Below the pieces are notes generated by a model. It was not told where the DNA came from. It made no database searches and saw only the letters and a program-made list of their open reading frames with translations. From NCBI GenBank assembly GCA_003516865.1, contig DPBR01000099.1, positions 1 to 21,775 of the forward strand: a stretch of 21,775 nt of DNA, in the 5' to 3' direction. Origin of the DNA: Oscillospiraceae bacterium. GTDB taxonomy: Bacteria; Bacillota; Clostridia; Oscillospirales; Ruminococcaceae. Positions within the stretch are counted from its first letter, which is position 1; each line of letters opens with the position of its first letter. A program made the translations under genes and the position numbers. Positions 6,691 through 13,264 of this stretch are shown piece by piece.

Positions 6691-7734
6691 TCAGAACGGA
6701 TAATCGGATTTTATGAAATCGACAATCTGCTCCCAAGCGCCGATGAGAACGCCGTTCACGAAATCCTCGGGATAATCGGAAATCGGCATATTTTCGGGGA
6801 AATAGCCCTTCATCGCGCACGCTTTGCAAATCTGTTCTTCGGTGATACCGCTTGCTTTCATCAGGTCGGCGAGCGCTTTCGGAATGCCGTTTTCGCGCAT
6901 TTCCGCAGGTTTTTCGGGAACAGCGGCAGGCTCGGGCGCGGGAGCAGGTTCGGCGGCAGGAGCAGGCTCAGGCGCAGGAGCGACGGGAACAGCGGGCGCG
7001 GGGTTGCCGAAAATGTGAGCAATTTGCGCGTAGTCCATCGGGATTTCATCGGGCAAGCCGTAGCGGTTTTTCGCGTCCCAGCAGGCGTGATGAGTAGTGT
7101 TGATTATACGCGTTTTTCCGCCCTGTCCCTTGTGCTTTTTTCCGTCCTTATCAACCGCAACCGCAATCGTTTTGTAATTCGCGAAAAGAACCATATCCGC
7201 CCATTCCTTAACCAACGGCGCGATGTAGTTAGTGGTCTTTTTGCCGAGCTTCAGCTCCCAACGGTCATAACTGCCGAGTTCATCGGGCTGCTCAAATTTG
7301 CGAAGGACAGCGTGCGCGGTAAGAACAACGTGTATTCCCGCGTTGACAACCTCGCCGAGCCGATTAAGAAACCGTCCGAACTCTTCCTTTTCGTATGTCC
7401 AACCGTTTCCGTAGCCGAATTCTTCGATGCTTGTTTTACCGTTTTTGGCGCAAATATGCGCGAGGCACTGCGCTTCCGCCCAGTCGATTGTGTCGATAAT
7501 CAGCGTTGCGCAAGGGCGCGTTTGCTTGACGTAATCGACCTCTTGATTGAGCATTTCCCAAGATGTCGGCGCGGGAAGTCGCGCAACGTCAAGTTCTTTT
7601 GTGCTGCCTTCTGTGTCGATAAACAACGGGTTCGGGAACTGCGCCGCAAGCGTTGATTTTCCGATACCCTCGGGACCGTAGATAACCACCTTTTTCGCGG
7701 TTTCAACCTTTCCTGTTGTGATTGCAAATTCCAT
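6691..7734 (-). CDS. AAA_24 (Sak4-like) RecA-fold ATPase
   Basis: 347 residues from the ATG at 7734, chosen because AAAGGAG lies 8 nt upstream and the start overlaps the previous stop (TAATG). Walker A is YGPEGIGKST (19-28) and Walker B is ATLIIDT (76-82), with VVLTAHA (136-142) as a probable sensor strand. Residues 245-278 are a low-complexity Pro/Ala/Glu linker (APAPEPAPAAEPAPAPEP), followed by a small helical C-terminal domain (285-347). Sak4-type proteins are phage ATPases that anneal single-stranded DNA together with an SSB-like partner; the adjoining DUF669 gene would be that partner by context. The flexible linker plus extra domain makes it longer than a minimal Sak4. Confidence 0.88.
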   Translation of the reverse strand: MEFAITTGKVETAKKVVIYGPEGIGKSTLAAQFPNPLFIDTEGSTKELDVARLPAPTSWEMLNQEVDYVKQTRPCATLIIDTIDWAEAQCLAHICAKNGKTSIEEFGYGNGWTYEKEEFGRFLNRLGEVVNAGIHVVLTAHAVLRKFEQPDELGSYDRWELKLGKKTTNYIAPLVKEWADMVLFANYKTIAVAVDKDGKKHKGQGGKTRIINTTHHACWDAKNRYGLPDEIPMDYAQIAHIFGNPAPAVPVAPAPEPAPAAEPAPAPEPAAVPEKPAEMRENGIPKALADLMKASGITEEQICKACAMKGYFPENMPISDYPEDFVNGVLIGAWEQIVDFIKSDYPF

Positions 7735-8990
7735 TAAAATACTCCTTTCGTCCACGTCTGCGACGGCTGTGTGATTGTTTTGGCAAGCCCGTCCTCGATA
7801 ATGATACTGCACTCATCGCCCGTAGAAACGCGCGTTGCGATGACCTGCAAGCCTTCCTGTTCAAGCCAATTCCCAAACTCCGCGAGCGTTTTCGCGTCCA
7901 TTTGTTCAAGTTTATCCATAAGCACGAAACCACATTCGGGATTAAGCTTGCGGACAATCGCCGTTGCGATTTTAAGCTGCTCCGCGCCGCTCATACAATC
8001 CCACTTTGCGCCGTTATAGACAAGCTCTCCGTCCTCAACCGAAAGTCCCGCAAGCGGTAAATCAGCGTTTTTGAGAAGATTTGTCCGTTCCTCGCGCAGA
8101 TTTTCGATAGTTTCGGTAATCTCTGCGTACTGCGCGTCAAGCTCGGCGGCGTCCTGTTCAGCGCGTTCGCGGCTTGCGTTCTCGCGAACCTTACGATTGA
8201 TGATGTCGATATCAGCAATAGACTGTTCAATTTCTGCCGTGCTTTGGTCCTGCAAATCTTCGGCGGATTTGCGGGCAGTTTCGGCGTCCTGCCGCGCTTT
8301 CGCGAGGACTTCCGCAGCGAGTTCGTAAGCCTGCTGAGCGCGGGAAAGTTCCTGCTCGCATATTTCGTGATTATGGCGCAGGCGCTGATTTTCACCGTTT
8401 TTCGCAAGAATAGCCTGCTGCCGCCGAATAAGCTCGGAGATACTGATTTCCTCGGCAGGCGCGTTTGTGTGAACGGGAAGCTCGTCGGCGTATTTGTGTT
8501 TCTGCTGCGCGATACGCCCGATTTCAGTACGCTGATTGTAGCGCTGTTCAATCTGCATATCAAGCGCGCGGAGCTTATCGCCGACGCCGATTATTTTCAG
8601 CAGAGTTTCCGCTTTTGCTTTCGGAGTAGCCTCGATAAACTTCGGAAGATTAAGGGCAAGCTGCTCGACAAATTCATTCAGGAGCTGCTGACCGCCTTTT
8701 CTGCCATCGGGGTCGGTTACTTTCAGAGAGCCGCTTTCGCCTTTGCGTTCCACGACAAGCCCGTTTGACAGCGTAACGCGCAAGTGCGGCGGAATAACCG
8801 AGCCTTCGCGCTGCGGGTTTGACGGCTTGAATTTCTCGCCGCCCAGCGCCCAAGCAATCGCGTCCAACACCGAGGTTTTGCCCTGTCCGTTGTCCCCGCC
8901 GATAACCGTCAGCCCGCTTTCCGCAGGCGCGAGCGATACGGCTTTTATCCGCTTGACGTTCTCAAGCTCAAGTGTGCTGATTTTGACCAT
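7734..8990 (-). CDS. SMC/RecN/SbcC-like AAA ATPase
   Basis: 418 residues from the ATG at 8990, which has GGGAGG 9 nt upstream; a longer in-frame start at 9011 lies inside the previous gene and lacks this spacing. Walker A is GDNGQGKTS (32-40). The middle (about 150-330) is a long charged coiled coil. An ABC-like signature is seen in MSGAEQLKIATAIV, and the Walker B region reads FVLMDKLEQMD, with DK where DE is normal, followed by the switch-like IATRV. It is a single-chain, short-armed relative of SbcC/RecN ATPases. Phage members sit beside recombination genes, consistent with DNA end processing. Start and stop are coupled to both neighbours. Confidence 0.85.
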   Translation of the reverse strand: MVKISTLELENVKRIKAVSLAPAESGLTVIGGDNGQGKTSVLDAIAWALGGEKFKPSNPQREGSVIPPHLRVTLSNGLVVERKGESGSLKVTDPDGRKGGQQLLNEFVEQLALNLPKFIEATPKAKAETLLKIIGVGDKLRALDMQIEQRYNQRTEIGRIAQQKHKYADELPVHTNAPAEEISISELIRRQQAILAKNGENQRLRHNHEICEQELSRAQQAYELAAEVLAKARQDAETARKSAEDLQDQSTAEIEQSIADIDIINRKVRENASRERAEQDAAELDAQYAEITETIENLREERTNLLKNADLPLAGLSVEDGELVYNGAKWDCMSGAEQLKIATAIVRKLNPECGFVLMDKLEQMDAKTLAEFGNWLEQEGLQVIATRVSTGDECSIIIEDGLAKTITQPSQTWTKGVF

Positions 8991-8991
8991 T

Positions 8992-10086
8992 TTATTTATC
9001 CTCCCAAACATAGTCTAAAAAACCCGGAATTAGAGTTTGCTCAAATTCCTCGACTTCATCTTCCCACGGTACGCCAATATAGTTGAGAACCTTGCCCCAA
9101 CCCATTTCATACATCCAAAAGTGCCATTCCTTGTAGTTCTCCTTTCGCAAACGGTCGAAACGGTGTGGGCGCTTTTCCATATGTATTCCGAAACCGCACA
9201 TTGAGCAGCCCGTTCGCTGCGCTTTTGTCGTGTAGTACTCTCCTTTTGTGTTACGCTCGATAGTTCCGTAAATCGCAGGCACGGGTACGTTCAGCTCAAC
9301 CGCCAATCGCAGCAAGTCATTCCTCGAAAACGGCGCAAACGGACAACTCCGCGTTGTCGTCTTGCCGTAATAGTTGCACCCGTGAAGCATAAGCGCTTTT
9401 TGCCGCCGACCGCCCTCGCTTGCCATAAGTCCGAGATACGGAAAACTGTTGTGTGCTTTCGCCCAATCATCGCACGGCTTTTCTTTGAGATAATAGCAGC
9501 ACTTTGACGACACCTTGAAATCGGGATTTTTGTAATTCACACCCTCGTTTTCGTTCTCGTAACCGCCGAACAGCTCCAGCCAATGCTGCGGGAGTTTCAT
9601 TCGGCTGTCCTTTTGAAAGCCGCCGTATTCTCCCGTTTCGCCCGTGATGATAGCGTGACGAACAGTTTTGTTTTTCTCCGAGGGATTTTGCAGGAGCTCG
9701 ATTTTTGCGGCAATTTCCTTTGAAATAATCGGGTATCCAAATTCTTTGATAACCTGCGCTTTTGGTTTAATCGGCTTCACACACTCAATACCGAGCTGTT
9801 TATGAACCTCTTGCACCGACTTGTCCTCAAGAATACTCGCTGACACTCCCGGGACGTCAAGCCCGCAGTAATCGCGAATAAACACAAATAGCGTTATGCT
9901 GTCCAAACCGCCGACAGAAACGTGCACATCAGCCCCGCGGACATCGCAGATTTCGTGATAATACTCGAGAGCACGCTGTTTCGCCGCACGAACTTTCAGC
10001 TCATACGGGAGCGCTTGTTTCTGCTTCATCGCGGAAATGTTTTCGGCAGCGCGGGTTTCTGCCATCTGTTCGTAAACGTTTTTCAT
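8992..10086 (-). CDS. Phage PAPS-reductase-like protein (adenine nucleotide α-hydrolase superfamily)
   Basis: 364 residues. The nucleotide-binding PP-loop is VSVGGLDSIT (56-65) where the family norm is SGGKDS, so Ser and Lys of the loop appear replaced. Cysteines are clustered: KCCYYLKEKPC (195-205), HGC (235-237), RSCPF (246-250) and TGCSMCGFG (292-300), which could hold an Fe-S cluster or zinc. The SCPFAPFSRNDLLRLA segment matches the conserved late motif of PAPS-reductase/DndC-type proteins. In bacteria relatives reduce sulfate or sulfur-modify DNA (DndC, SspD); a phage role is not established. AGAGGG precedes the ATG closely. It is the first large gene of the recombination block and is followed by the SMC-like ATPase after one base. 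Confidence 0.82.
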   Translation of the reverse strand: MKNVYEQMAETRAAENISAMKQKQALPYELKVRAAKQRALEYYHEICDVRGADVHVSVGGLDSITLFVFIRDYCGLDVPGVSASILEDKSVQEVHKQLGIECVKPIKPKAQVIKEFGYPIISKEIAAKIELLQNPSEKNKTVRHAIITGETGEYGGFQKDSRMKLPQHWLELFGGYENENEGVNYKNPDFKVSSKCCYYLKEKPCDDWAKAHNSFPYLGLMASEGGRRQKALMLHGCNYYGKTTTRSCPFAPFSRNDLLRLAVELNVPVPAIYGTIERNTKGEYYTTKAQRTGCSMCGFGIHMEKRPHRFDRLRKENYKEWHFWMYEMGWGKVLNYIGVPWEDEVEEFEQTLIPGFLDYVWEDK

Positions 10087-10093
10087 TGCCCTC

Positions 10094-10122
10094 TTGACAA
10101 ACCTTTCCGCCTATGATATAAT
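10094..10122 (+). promoter_or_regulatory. Perfect SigA-type promoter antisense to the early operon
   Basis: TTGACA (10094-10099), a 17-nt spacer and TATAAT (10117-10122) match consensus exactly on the plus strand, opposite to all genes here. The -10 lies inside an 18-bp interrupted palindrome, GCCTATGATATAATAGGC (10109-10126), which looks like an operator. Transcription would start near 10129 and meets a terminator within about 55 nt. Confidence 0.8.
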
Positions 10123-10128
10123 AGGCTT

Positions 10129-10184
10129 GTAAACTTTTGTTTTAACCGCCTTGCGAGTGCCAGCTCACGGGCGGTTTTCTTTTT
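10129..10184 (+). ncRNA. Predicted small RNA of about 55 nt (promoter directly followed by terminator)
   Basis: A consensus promoter at 10094-10122 fires into a gap with no plus-strand gene, and an intrinsic terminator ends at about 10184. The predicted transcript has a short U-rich leader and a GC stem. Its 3' part is antisense to the last codons of the small membrane-protein gene (10165-10374); the rest faces the gap ahead of the PAPS-reductase-like gene. No family is recognised. The transcript ends are predicted, not measured. Confidence 0.45.
10144..10184 (+). terminator. Intrinsic terminator of the predicted small RNA
   Basis: The stem AACCGCC (10144-10150)/GGCGGTT (10170-10176) closes a GC-rich loop that can pair further (GAG/CTC) and is followed by TTTTCTTTTT. 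On the minus strand the stem is followed by AAAACAAAAG, so it should stop only plus-strand transcription and let the early operon pass. Confidence 0.75.
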
Positions 10185-10374
10185 CATCATCATTATTGCG
10201 GTTCATATCTCCGCTCACAGGCACGGCGGCGAAAAGCAACGCAATCCCGACAAGGATATTGACGAACACGTCCCCAAAGTCCTTATCGTCAAATTCCATA
10301 CTTCCAACCGCGCCCGCTATCGTCAGGAACCCCAGAATACCGAGAATTGCGGCTATTATGTAGCGTTTGTTCAT
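10165..10374 (-). CDS. Small two-segment membrane protein
   Basis: 69 residues beginning MNKRYIIAAI, using the ATG at 10374 (AGAGGAG 8 nt upstream, start overlapping the previous stop as TAATG). Two hydrophobic stretches, IIAAILGILGFLTIAGAV (about 6-23) and FVNILVGIALLFAAVPV (about 37-53), are separated by an acidic loop (EFDDKDFGD); the tail NRNNDDEKENRP is polar. It should insert in the cytoplasmic membrane. The early position argues against a holin; an exclusion or host-modifying role is possible but unproven. An in-frame ATG three codons earlier lies inside the upstream gene. No family recognised. Confidence 0.7.
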   Translation of the reverse strand: MNKRYIIAAILGILGFLTIAGAVGSMEFDDKDFGDVFVNILVGIALLFAAVPVSGDMNRNNDDEKENRP

Positions 10375-10634
10375 TACTTCCACTCCTCTTTGATGTCGTT
10401 GAGTAATCCGATGATAACGTCAAGCTTCTGTTCAACAGCGTTGCCCTTGATTTTCTCAGACTGATGTTCGGCGGGTTTTTCTGCAAGCTGTAAAACGTGT
10501 CTGCCGTCACGGACGCGGCTCACCGTGGTATCGCTGCACCCGATAATCCGCGAGATTTGCATAATCCCAAACCCCTTTGAAAGCATAAGGTTTATGTTGT
10601 TCAAATCGGTTTTGTTAATTTGTTTACCTTTCAT
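10374..10634 (-). CDS. Small helix-turn-helix protein
   Basis: 86 residues. Residues 15-43 (LMLSKGFGIMQISRIIGCSD, then TTVSRVRDG) form a resolvase/homeodomain-like helix-turn-helix, with a basic N-terminus (MKGKQINKTD) and an acidic helical C-terminus (EQKLDVIIGLLNDIKEEW) that may dimerise. AGGAGG lies 8 nt before the ATG. It is one of the few DNA-binding candidates in the early operon that could recognise the shared 19-bp promoter motif, but nothing in the sequence proves this. Stop and next start overlap by one base. Confidence 0.7.
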   Translation of the reverse strand: MKGKQINKTDLNNINLMLSKGFGIMQISRIIGCSDTTVSRVRDGRHVLQLAEKPAEHQSEKIKGNAVEQKLDVIIGLLNDIKEEWK

Positions 10635-10646
10635 TTTATTTCCTCC

Positions 10647-10886
10647 TCAATAAATGCTCTGGAGCTCGTCCACACGCTTATTCAGCTGCAAAATTTCCTC
10701 GCAGAGCCGCTTGTTTTCGCGAACGAGTTTTTCGATTGTTTCGGGACTTAACCCATACCTCTCATAATCGTGCAACTTGTACAGCGCCCCGACAAGCTCT
10801 TTCGGGATATCTTTCCACGGGACGATTTTCCCGTCCACTCCGATAACGCTCCACGACCCGTCGGGCTTTGTTTTCGTTAACATCAT
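10647..10886 (-). CDS. Small conserved-type phage protein (DYERYGLSPE motif)
   Basis: 79 residues. The centre reads LYKLHDYERYGLSPETIEKL, resembling the (A/D)YEDTGLSPEE motif found in many small Clostridiales phage proteins of unknown function. The C-terminus (VRENKRLCEEILQLNKRVDE) is a probable coiled coil, suggesting oligomerisation. Its start overlaps the upstream stop by 4 nt (ATGA). No catalytic motif is visible. Confidence 0.7.
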   Translation of the reverse strand: MMLTKTKPDGSWSVIGVDGKIVPWKDIPKELVGALYKLHDYERYGLSPETIEKLVRENKRLCEEILQLNKRVDELQSIY

Positions 10887-11197
10887 TGATTTTTCACTCC
10901 TTCCAAATTCATAGCCCTGAGCTTTTTAAGGCTGTTTTCAAGCCTCTTGATATCCAGTCCCCACACCTCGTAAGCGACCTCGGTGTTCACGCGAGCAGCG
11001 TTCCAGATAGGAGTACCGCGCGCGTTGGTTTCGGCAACAACCGCCTTTTTCAAGCGGCTTACGGTTGAGTGACCGAGCTTGCCGAACAGCTCGCGGATAT
11101 CGTCGTTTGACAGTTCGTTGCGCTCGTAGTACAGCCTTATCGCCGTTTCAAGCGACGTAATCTGCGGAATACGCACGTTAAGCTTTGACGTTGGCAT
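10883..11197 (-). CDS. Small phage DNA-binding-like protein
   Basis: 104 residues beginning MPTSKLNVRIPQI. The ATG at 11197 is chosen because AGAGGTG stands at normal distance; an in-frame ATG at 11239 has no such site. Residues 16-60 (LETAIRLYYERNELSNDDIR, then ELFGKLGHSTVSRLKKAV) suggest a helix-turn-helix; the C-terminal half is helical and basic (IKRLENSLKKLRAM). It is probably an early regulator. Family not recognised. Confidence 0.65.
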   Translation of the reverse strand: MPTSKLNVRIPQITSLETAIRLYYERNELSNDDIRELFGKLGHSTVSRLKKAVVAETNARGTPIWNAARVNTEVAYEVWGLDIKRLENSLKKLRAMNLEGVKNQ

Positions 11198-11248
11198 TTT
11201 TTTCACCTCTCTTTCCCGGCTTAATTTGCCTTTTCCCAAAGCTCGTTT

Positions 11249-11794
11249 TTAAGCCTCGGCGAGTTCAAGTTCCATTTGCTCCCACGGAGCAGGTTCAACG
11301 AAATCCTCAATAACAGGAATGCCGAAATGCATAAGCAGAAGTTCCGTTTGTTTGGCAATCTTCCGCGGGTGGCTGTCCTGCCGTTCCATAACGATACGCA
11401 CGTTCTTGATAAGGCTTGAAACCTCGCCTGCCGAAGTCGATTTTGCAGGAAAACGCTGCAAGCTGTTCTGCGTTGAAAGCTGTTCGCGCATTTTCTCAAA
11501 AGCAGAAACATAAGCGGCGGTGAAAAGCGCGCCTTTTCTGCCTGTCAGCTTGTTGGCAATCATATCGCAGCCTTTCTTGGTGATAAGGTTGCAAGGAAGC
11601 TTTCTTCCGGTGCTGTCCTCATACTCGGCGGGGACGAAGTATTCACTGACGGGAAAATTCCCTTCAGTAAGAAATTCGCAGTATTTGCGGATTGATTTGA
11701 GCAGTTCATAGTGCGGTCTTTCAATCTTTTCCGCAACCTCTCTGCTGTCGGCGTAAAGCTCGCCGTCCATTTTTGTGAGCTGAAACTCGTTCAT
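11249..11794 (-). CDS. rha: Rha-family phage regulatory protein (antirepressor-like)
   Basis: 181 residues. The N-terminal 105 residues fit the Rha domain: DGELYADSREVAEKIERPHY (10-29), LLKSIRKYCEFL (31-42), YFVPAEYEDSTGRKLPCNLI (52-71), TKKGCDMIANKLTGRKG (72-88) and a helical end (FTAAYVSAFEKMRE). The C-terminal part (residues 140-181) is a separate small domain. Rha proteins are early phage regulators that interfere with repression or host-specific growth. AAGGAGG lies 5 nt before the ATG. It is the second gene of the early operon, the usual position. Confidence 0.9.
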   Translation of the reverse strand: MNEFQLTKMDGELYADSREVAEKIERPHYELLKSIRKYCEFLTEGNFPVSEYFVPAEYEDSTGRKLPCNLITKKGCDMIANKLTGRKGALFTAAYVSAFEKMREQLSTQNSLQRFPAKSTSAGEVSSLIKNVRIVMERQDSHPRKIAKQTELLLMHFGIPVIEDFVEPAPWEQMELELAEA

Positions 11795-11804
11795 TTAGTC
11801 CTCC

Positions 11805-11999
11805 TTAAATCTCAATAGGCTCAAGCAATTGGTCCGTTGTGCAATGCAACGCAGCCGCGAGTTTTTTTAGCGTTATTATGTCAGGCTTTCTCGCACCGCT
11901 TTCATACTGTGTAATAGCGTTGGGCGTAACACCAACCGCGTCCGCAAGTTCACGCTGTGTTAGATTGAGTCCTTTCCTATATTTGTATACTGCCGTCAT
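11805..11999 (-). CDS. Cro-like XRE-family regulator
   Basis: 64 residues from the ATG at 11999 (GGCGGTGAGG upstream); a longer start at 12032 would lie in the -10 box of its own promoter and is rejected. The HTH_3 fold is almost the whole protein: LTQRELADAVGVTPNAITQY (13-32) then ESGARKPDIITLKKLAAAL. It is transcribed away from the CI-like repressor, whose start is 180 bp off, and opens the lytic operon, so it should act as Cro. Confidence 0.9.
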   Translation of the reverse strand: MTAVYKYRKGLNLTQRELADAVGVTPNAITQYESGARKPDIITLKKLAAALHCTTDQLLEPIEI

Positions 12000-12024
12000 T
12001 TCCTCACCGCCTTTCTCACGTTGT

Positions 12025-12073
12025 GTTATCATTATAACTCACATTCTGTTATTTGTCAATGGTTTTGATAACA
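12025..12073. promoter_or_regulatory. Candidate operators of the lysis-lysogeny switch
   Basis: The palindrome GTTATCATTATAAC (12025-12038) covers the -10 of the leftward promoter, and TGTTAT (12047-12052) with ATAACA (12068-12073) brackets its -35. The half-site GTTAT/ATAAC recurs, including in AAGTTATTG and AGTTAACT by the rightward promoter. Several spaced copies of one half-site between divergent XRE genes are what CI and Cro normally bind. Operator boundaries are inferred. Confidence 0.55.
12031..12059 (-). promoter_or_regulatory. Leftward lytic promoter (PR-like)
   Basis: The minus-strand -35 TTGACA (12054-12059), 17-nt spacer and -10 TATAAT (12031-12036) match the SigA consensus exactly. 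It drives the Cro-like gene and the long early operon. Confidence 0.9.
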
Positions 12074-12107
12074 TTTCGTTACTATGCACAAAAAGTGAGA
12101 AAAGTTA

Positions 12108-12136
12108 TTGACAAAGTTAACTAAATGTGATATTAT
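12108..12136 (+). promoter_or_regulatory. Rightward repressor promoter (PRM/PL-like)
   Basis: TTGACA (12108-12113), 17-nt spacer and TATTAT (12131-12136) on the plus strand. It drives the CI-like repressor, immA, the GIY-YIG gene and possibly integrase; no terminator is seen before the end of the integrase gene. Confidence 0.85.
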
Positions 12137-12178
12137 TAAATAAACGACCGGATAAAGCGGTGACTAACAGGAGTAATG

Positions 12179-12520
12179 ATGACTATGTTTAATGAAAGAC
12201 TAAAAGAATTGAGAGCAGAAAAGAAGATTACTCAAGACGCTTTGGCAAAAGATATGAACGTATCAAAAGGTGCTGTTGCAATGTGGGAAACAGGCAAGAG
12301 AAAGCCGGATATGGATATGCTGAAAAAGATAGCCGCTTATTTCGGAACAACTGTTGATGACCTTATCGGAGTGGAAAACACGCCCTCAAAAACAAACCAA
12401 CTTGACGAAGCATATTTCAGTCTTGTGAGGAGAGCGCAAAGTGAGGGAATAGAACCCGAAGATATAGAATTGGCAATTAACACCATCAAAGCACTTAGGA
12501 GTAAAAACAAGGGGGAGTAA
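12179..12520 (+). CDS. CI-like XRE-family repressor
   Basis: 113 residues from the ATG at 12179, which is 5 nt from AGGAG; ATGs at 12176 (2 nt) and 12185 (11 nt) are alternatives. The helix-turn-helix is ITQDALAKDMNVSKGAVAMW followed by ETGKRKPDMDMLKKIAAYF. A C-terminal helical region (EAYFSLVRRAQSEGIEPEDI) may dimerise. It lacks a LexA-like autocleavage domain; repressors of this short type are inactivated instead by a partner ImmA protease, which is the next gene. Visibly richer in A/T than the early operon. Confidence 0.92.
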   Translation: MTMFNERLKELRAEKKITQDALAKDMNVSKGAVAMWETGKRKPDMDMLKKIAAYFGTTVDDLIGVENTPSKTNQLDEAYFSLVRRAQSEGIEPEDIELAINTIKALRSKNKGE

Positions 12521-12522
12521 TT

Positions 12523-13209
12523 ATTTCGTATATTGATAAGAAGCAGCTTTACGATATTGTTTCGGAATTAAAGAAGCAGTTCAACATCAGACCAGCGGAC
12601 TATCCACTAAATATTTTCGATTTATGCAAACGCATTACTAATGTCGAAATAGCAGCAGTACCATTTAAAACTTCCGACCTTAGAGGAATGGTTTCCATTG
12701 CTCAAAACGATGAGGATAATCACATAATTCTTGTTAACAGCAATAAAAGCAGGGAAGAACAAAATTTTCACGGCTTTCATGAGCTTATACACATTCCAAC
12801 TGCTGACAAGCCCGGAACTACCCTAAATTGTTTTGATAAGGTAAAACCGAATCAAGACAGCTACTTGGAATGGCTTGCAAACGAGGGAGCAGCAGAAATG
12901 GCTGTACCTTACAAAATACTGCTTCCTATGATAAAAAGTGAGATTCACGAAATGTTAATCGGAAACGGGACGTGGGCTTTTTGCGAAAAGCACGCAAGTG
13001 ATTTTGGTGTGTCGCCGATTGTTCTTCAAAACAGGATTGACTCACTAAAGTATGAAATTCAGCAATATTTGAACGGCGTTCCTTTAGACCAACTTGAGAT
13101 TCTTTCAATCCACAAACAGAAAAAGCGCGGCATTGTGGTTAAATCGCTTGTTGACCTTGAGAATGAAAGAATGATACAAATGTGGAATAGCGAAAGAGCA
13201 GTTGTTTAG
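12523..13209 (+). CDS. immA: ImmA/IrrE-family metalloprotease with apparent ATT start
   Basis: The zinc motif HELIH (about residues 86-90) lies in NFHGFHELIHIPT, with downstream EWLANEGAAEMAVP (the third-ligand helix), as in ImmA/IrrE (COG2856). ImmA cleaves the CI-like repressor to induce the prophage. The first ATG (12688) would delete about 55 residues that read as a normal ImmA N-terminus (IDKKQLYDIVSELKKQFNIR). The frame is open back to the repressor stop, but no ATG, GTG or TTG exists there. Two ATT codons at 12520 and 12523 follow GGGGGAG; 12523 has the better 5-nt spacing. AUU is a rare but real start codon (as in infC). A sequencing error or decayed ATG is the alternative. Confidence 0.82.
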   Translation: MSYIDKKQLYDIVSELKKQFNIRPADYPLNIFDLCKRITNVEIAAVPFKTSDLRGMVSIAQNDEDNHIILVNSNKSREEQNFHGFHELIHIPTADKPGTTLNCFDKVKPNQDSYLEWLANEGAAEMAVPYKILLPMIKSEIHEMLIGNGTWAFCEKHASDFGVSPIVLQNRIDSLKYEIQQYLNGVPLDQLEILSIHKQKKRGIVVKSLVDLENERMIQMWNSERAVV

Positions 13210-13231
13210 CAAAAGCTCTGTGAGGTAATTT

Positions 13232-13264
13232 ATGAAAGTGAGAAACAAATATGTCAAAATGTAA
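13232..13264 (+). CDS. Possible 10-residue leader ORF
   Basis: ATG at 13232 with TGAGGT 5 nt upstream encodes MKVRNKYVKM and stops at 13262-13264, 14 nt inside the following gene in another frame. The following gene has only the weak GTGAG before its own ATG, so the leader could feed it ribosomes by re-initiation. Evidence is limited to this arrangement. Confidence 0.25.
   Translation: MKVRNKYVKM

Noticed and set aside
10151..10363. Plus-strand ORF of 70 codons after the consensus promoter at 10094
   Set aside because: It would start on TTG inside the terminator stem with no ribosome binding site and is antisense to the small membrane-protein gene; a short untranslated RNA fits better.
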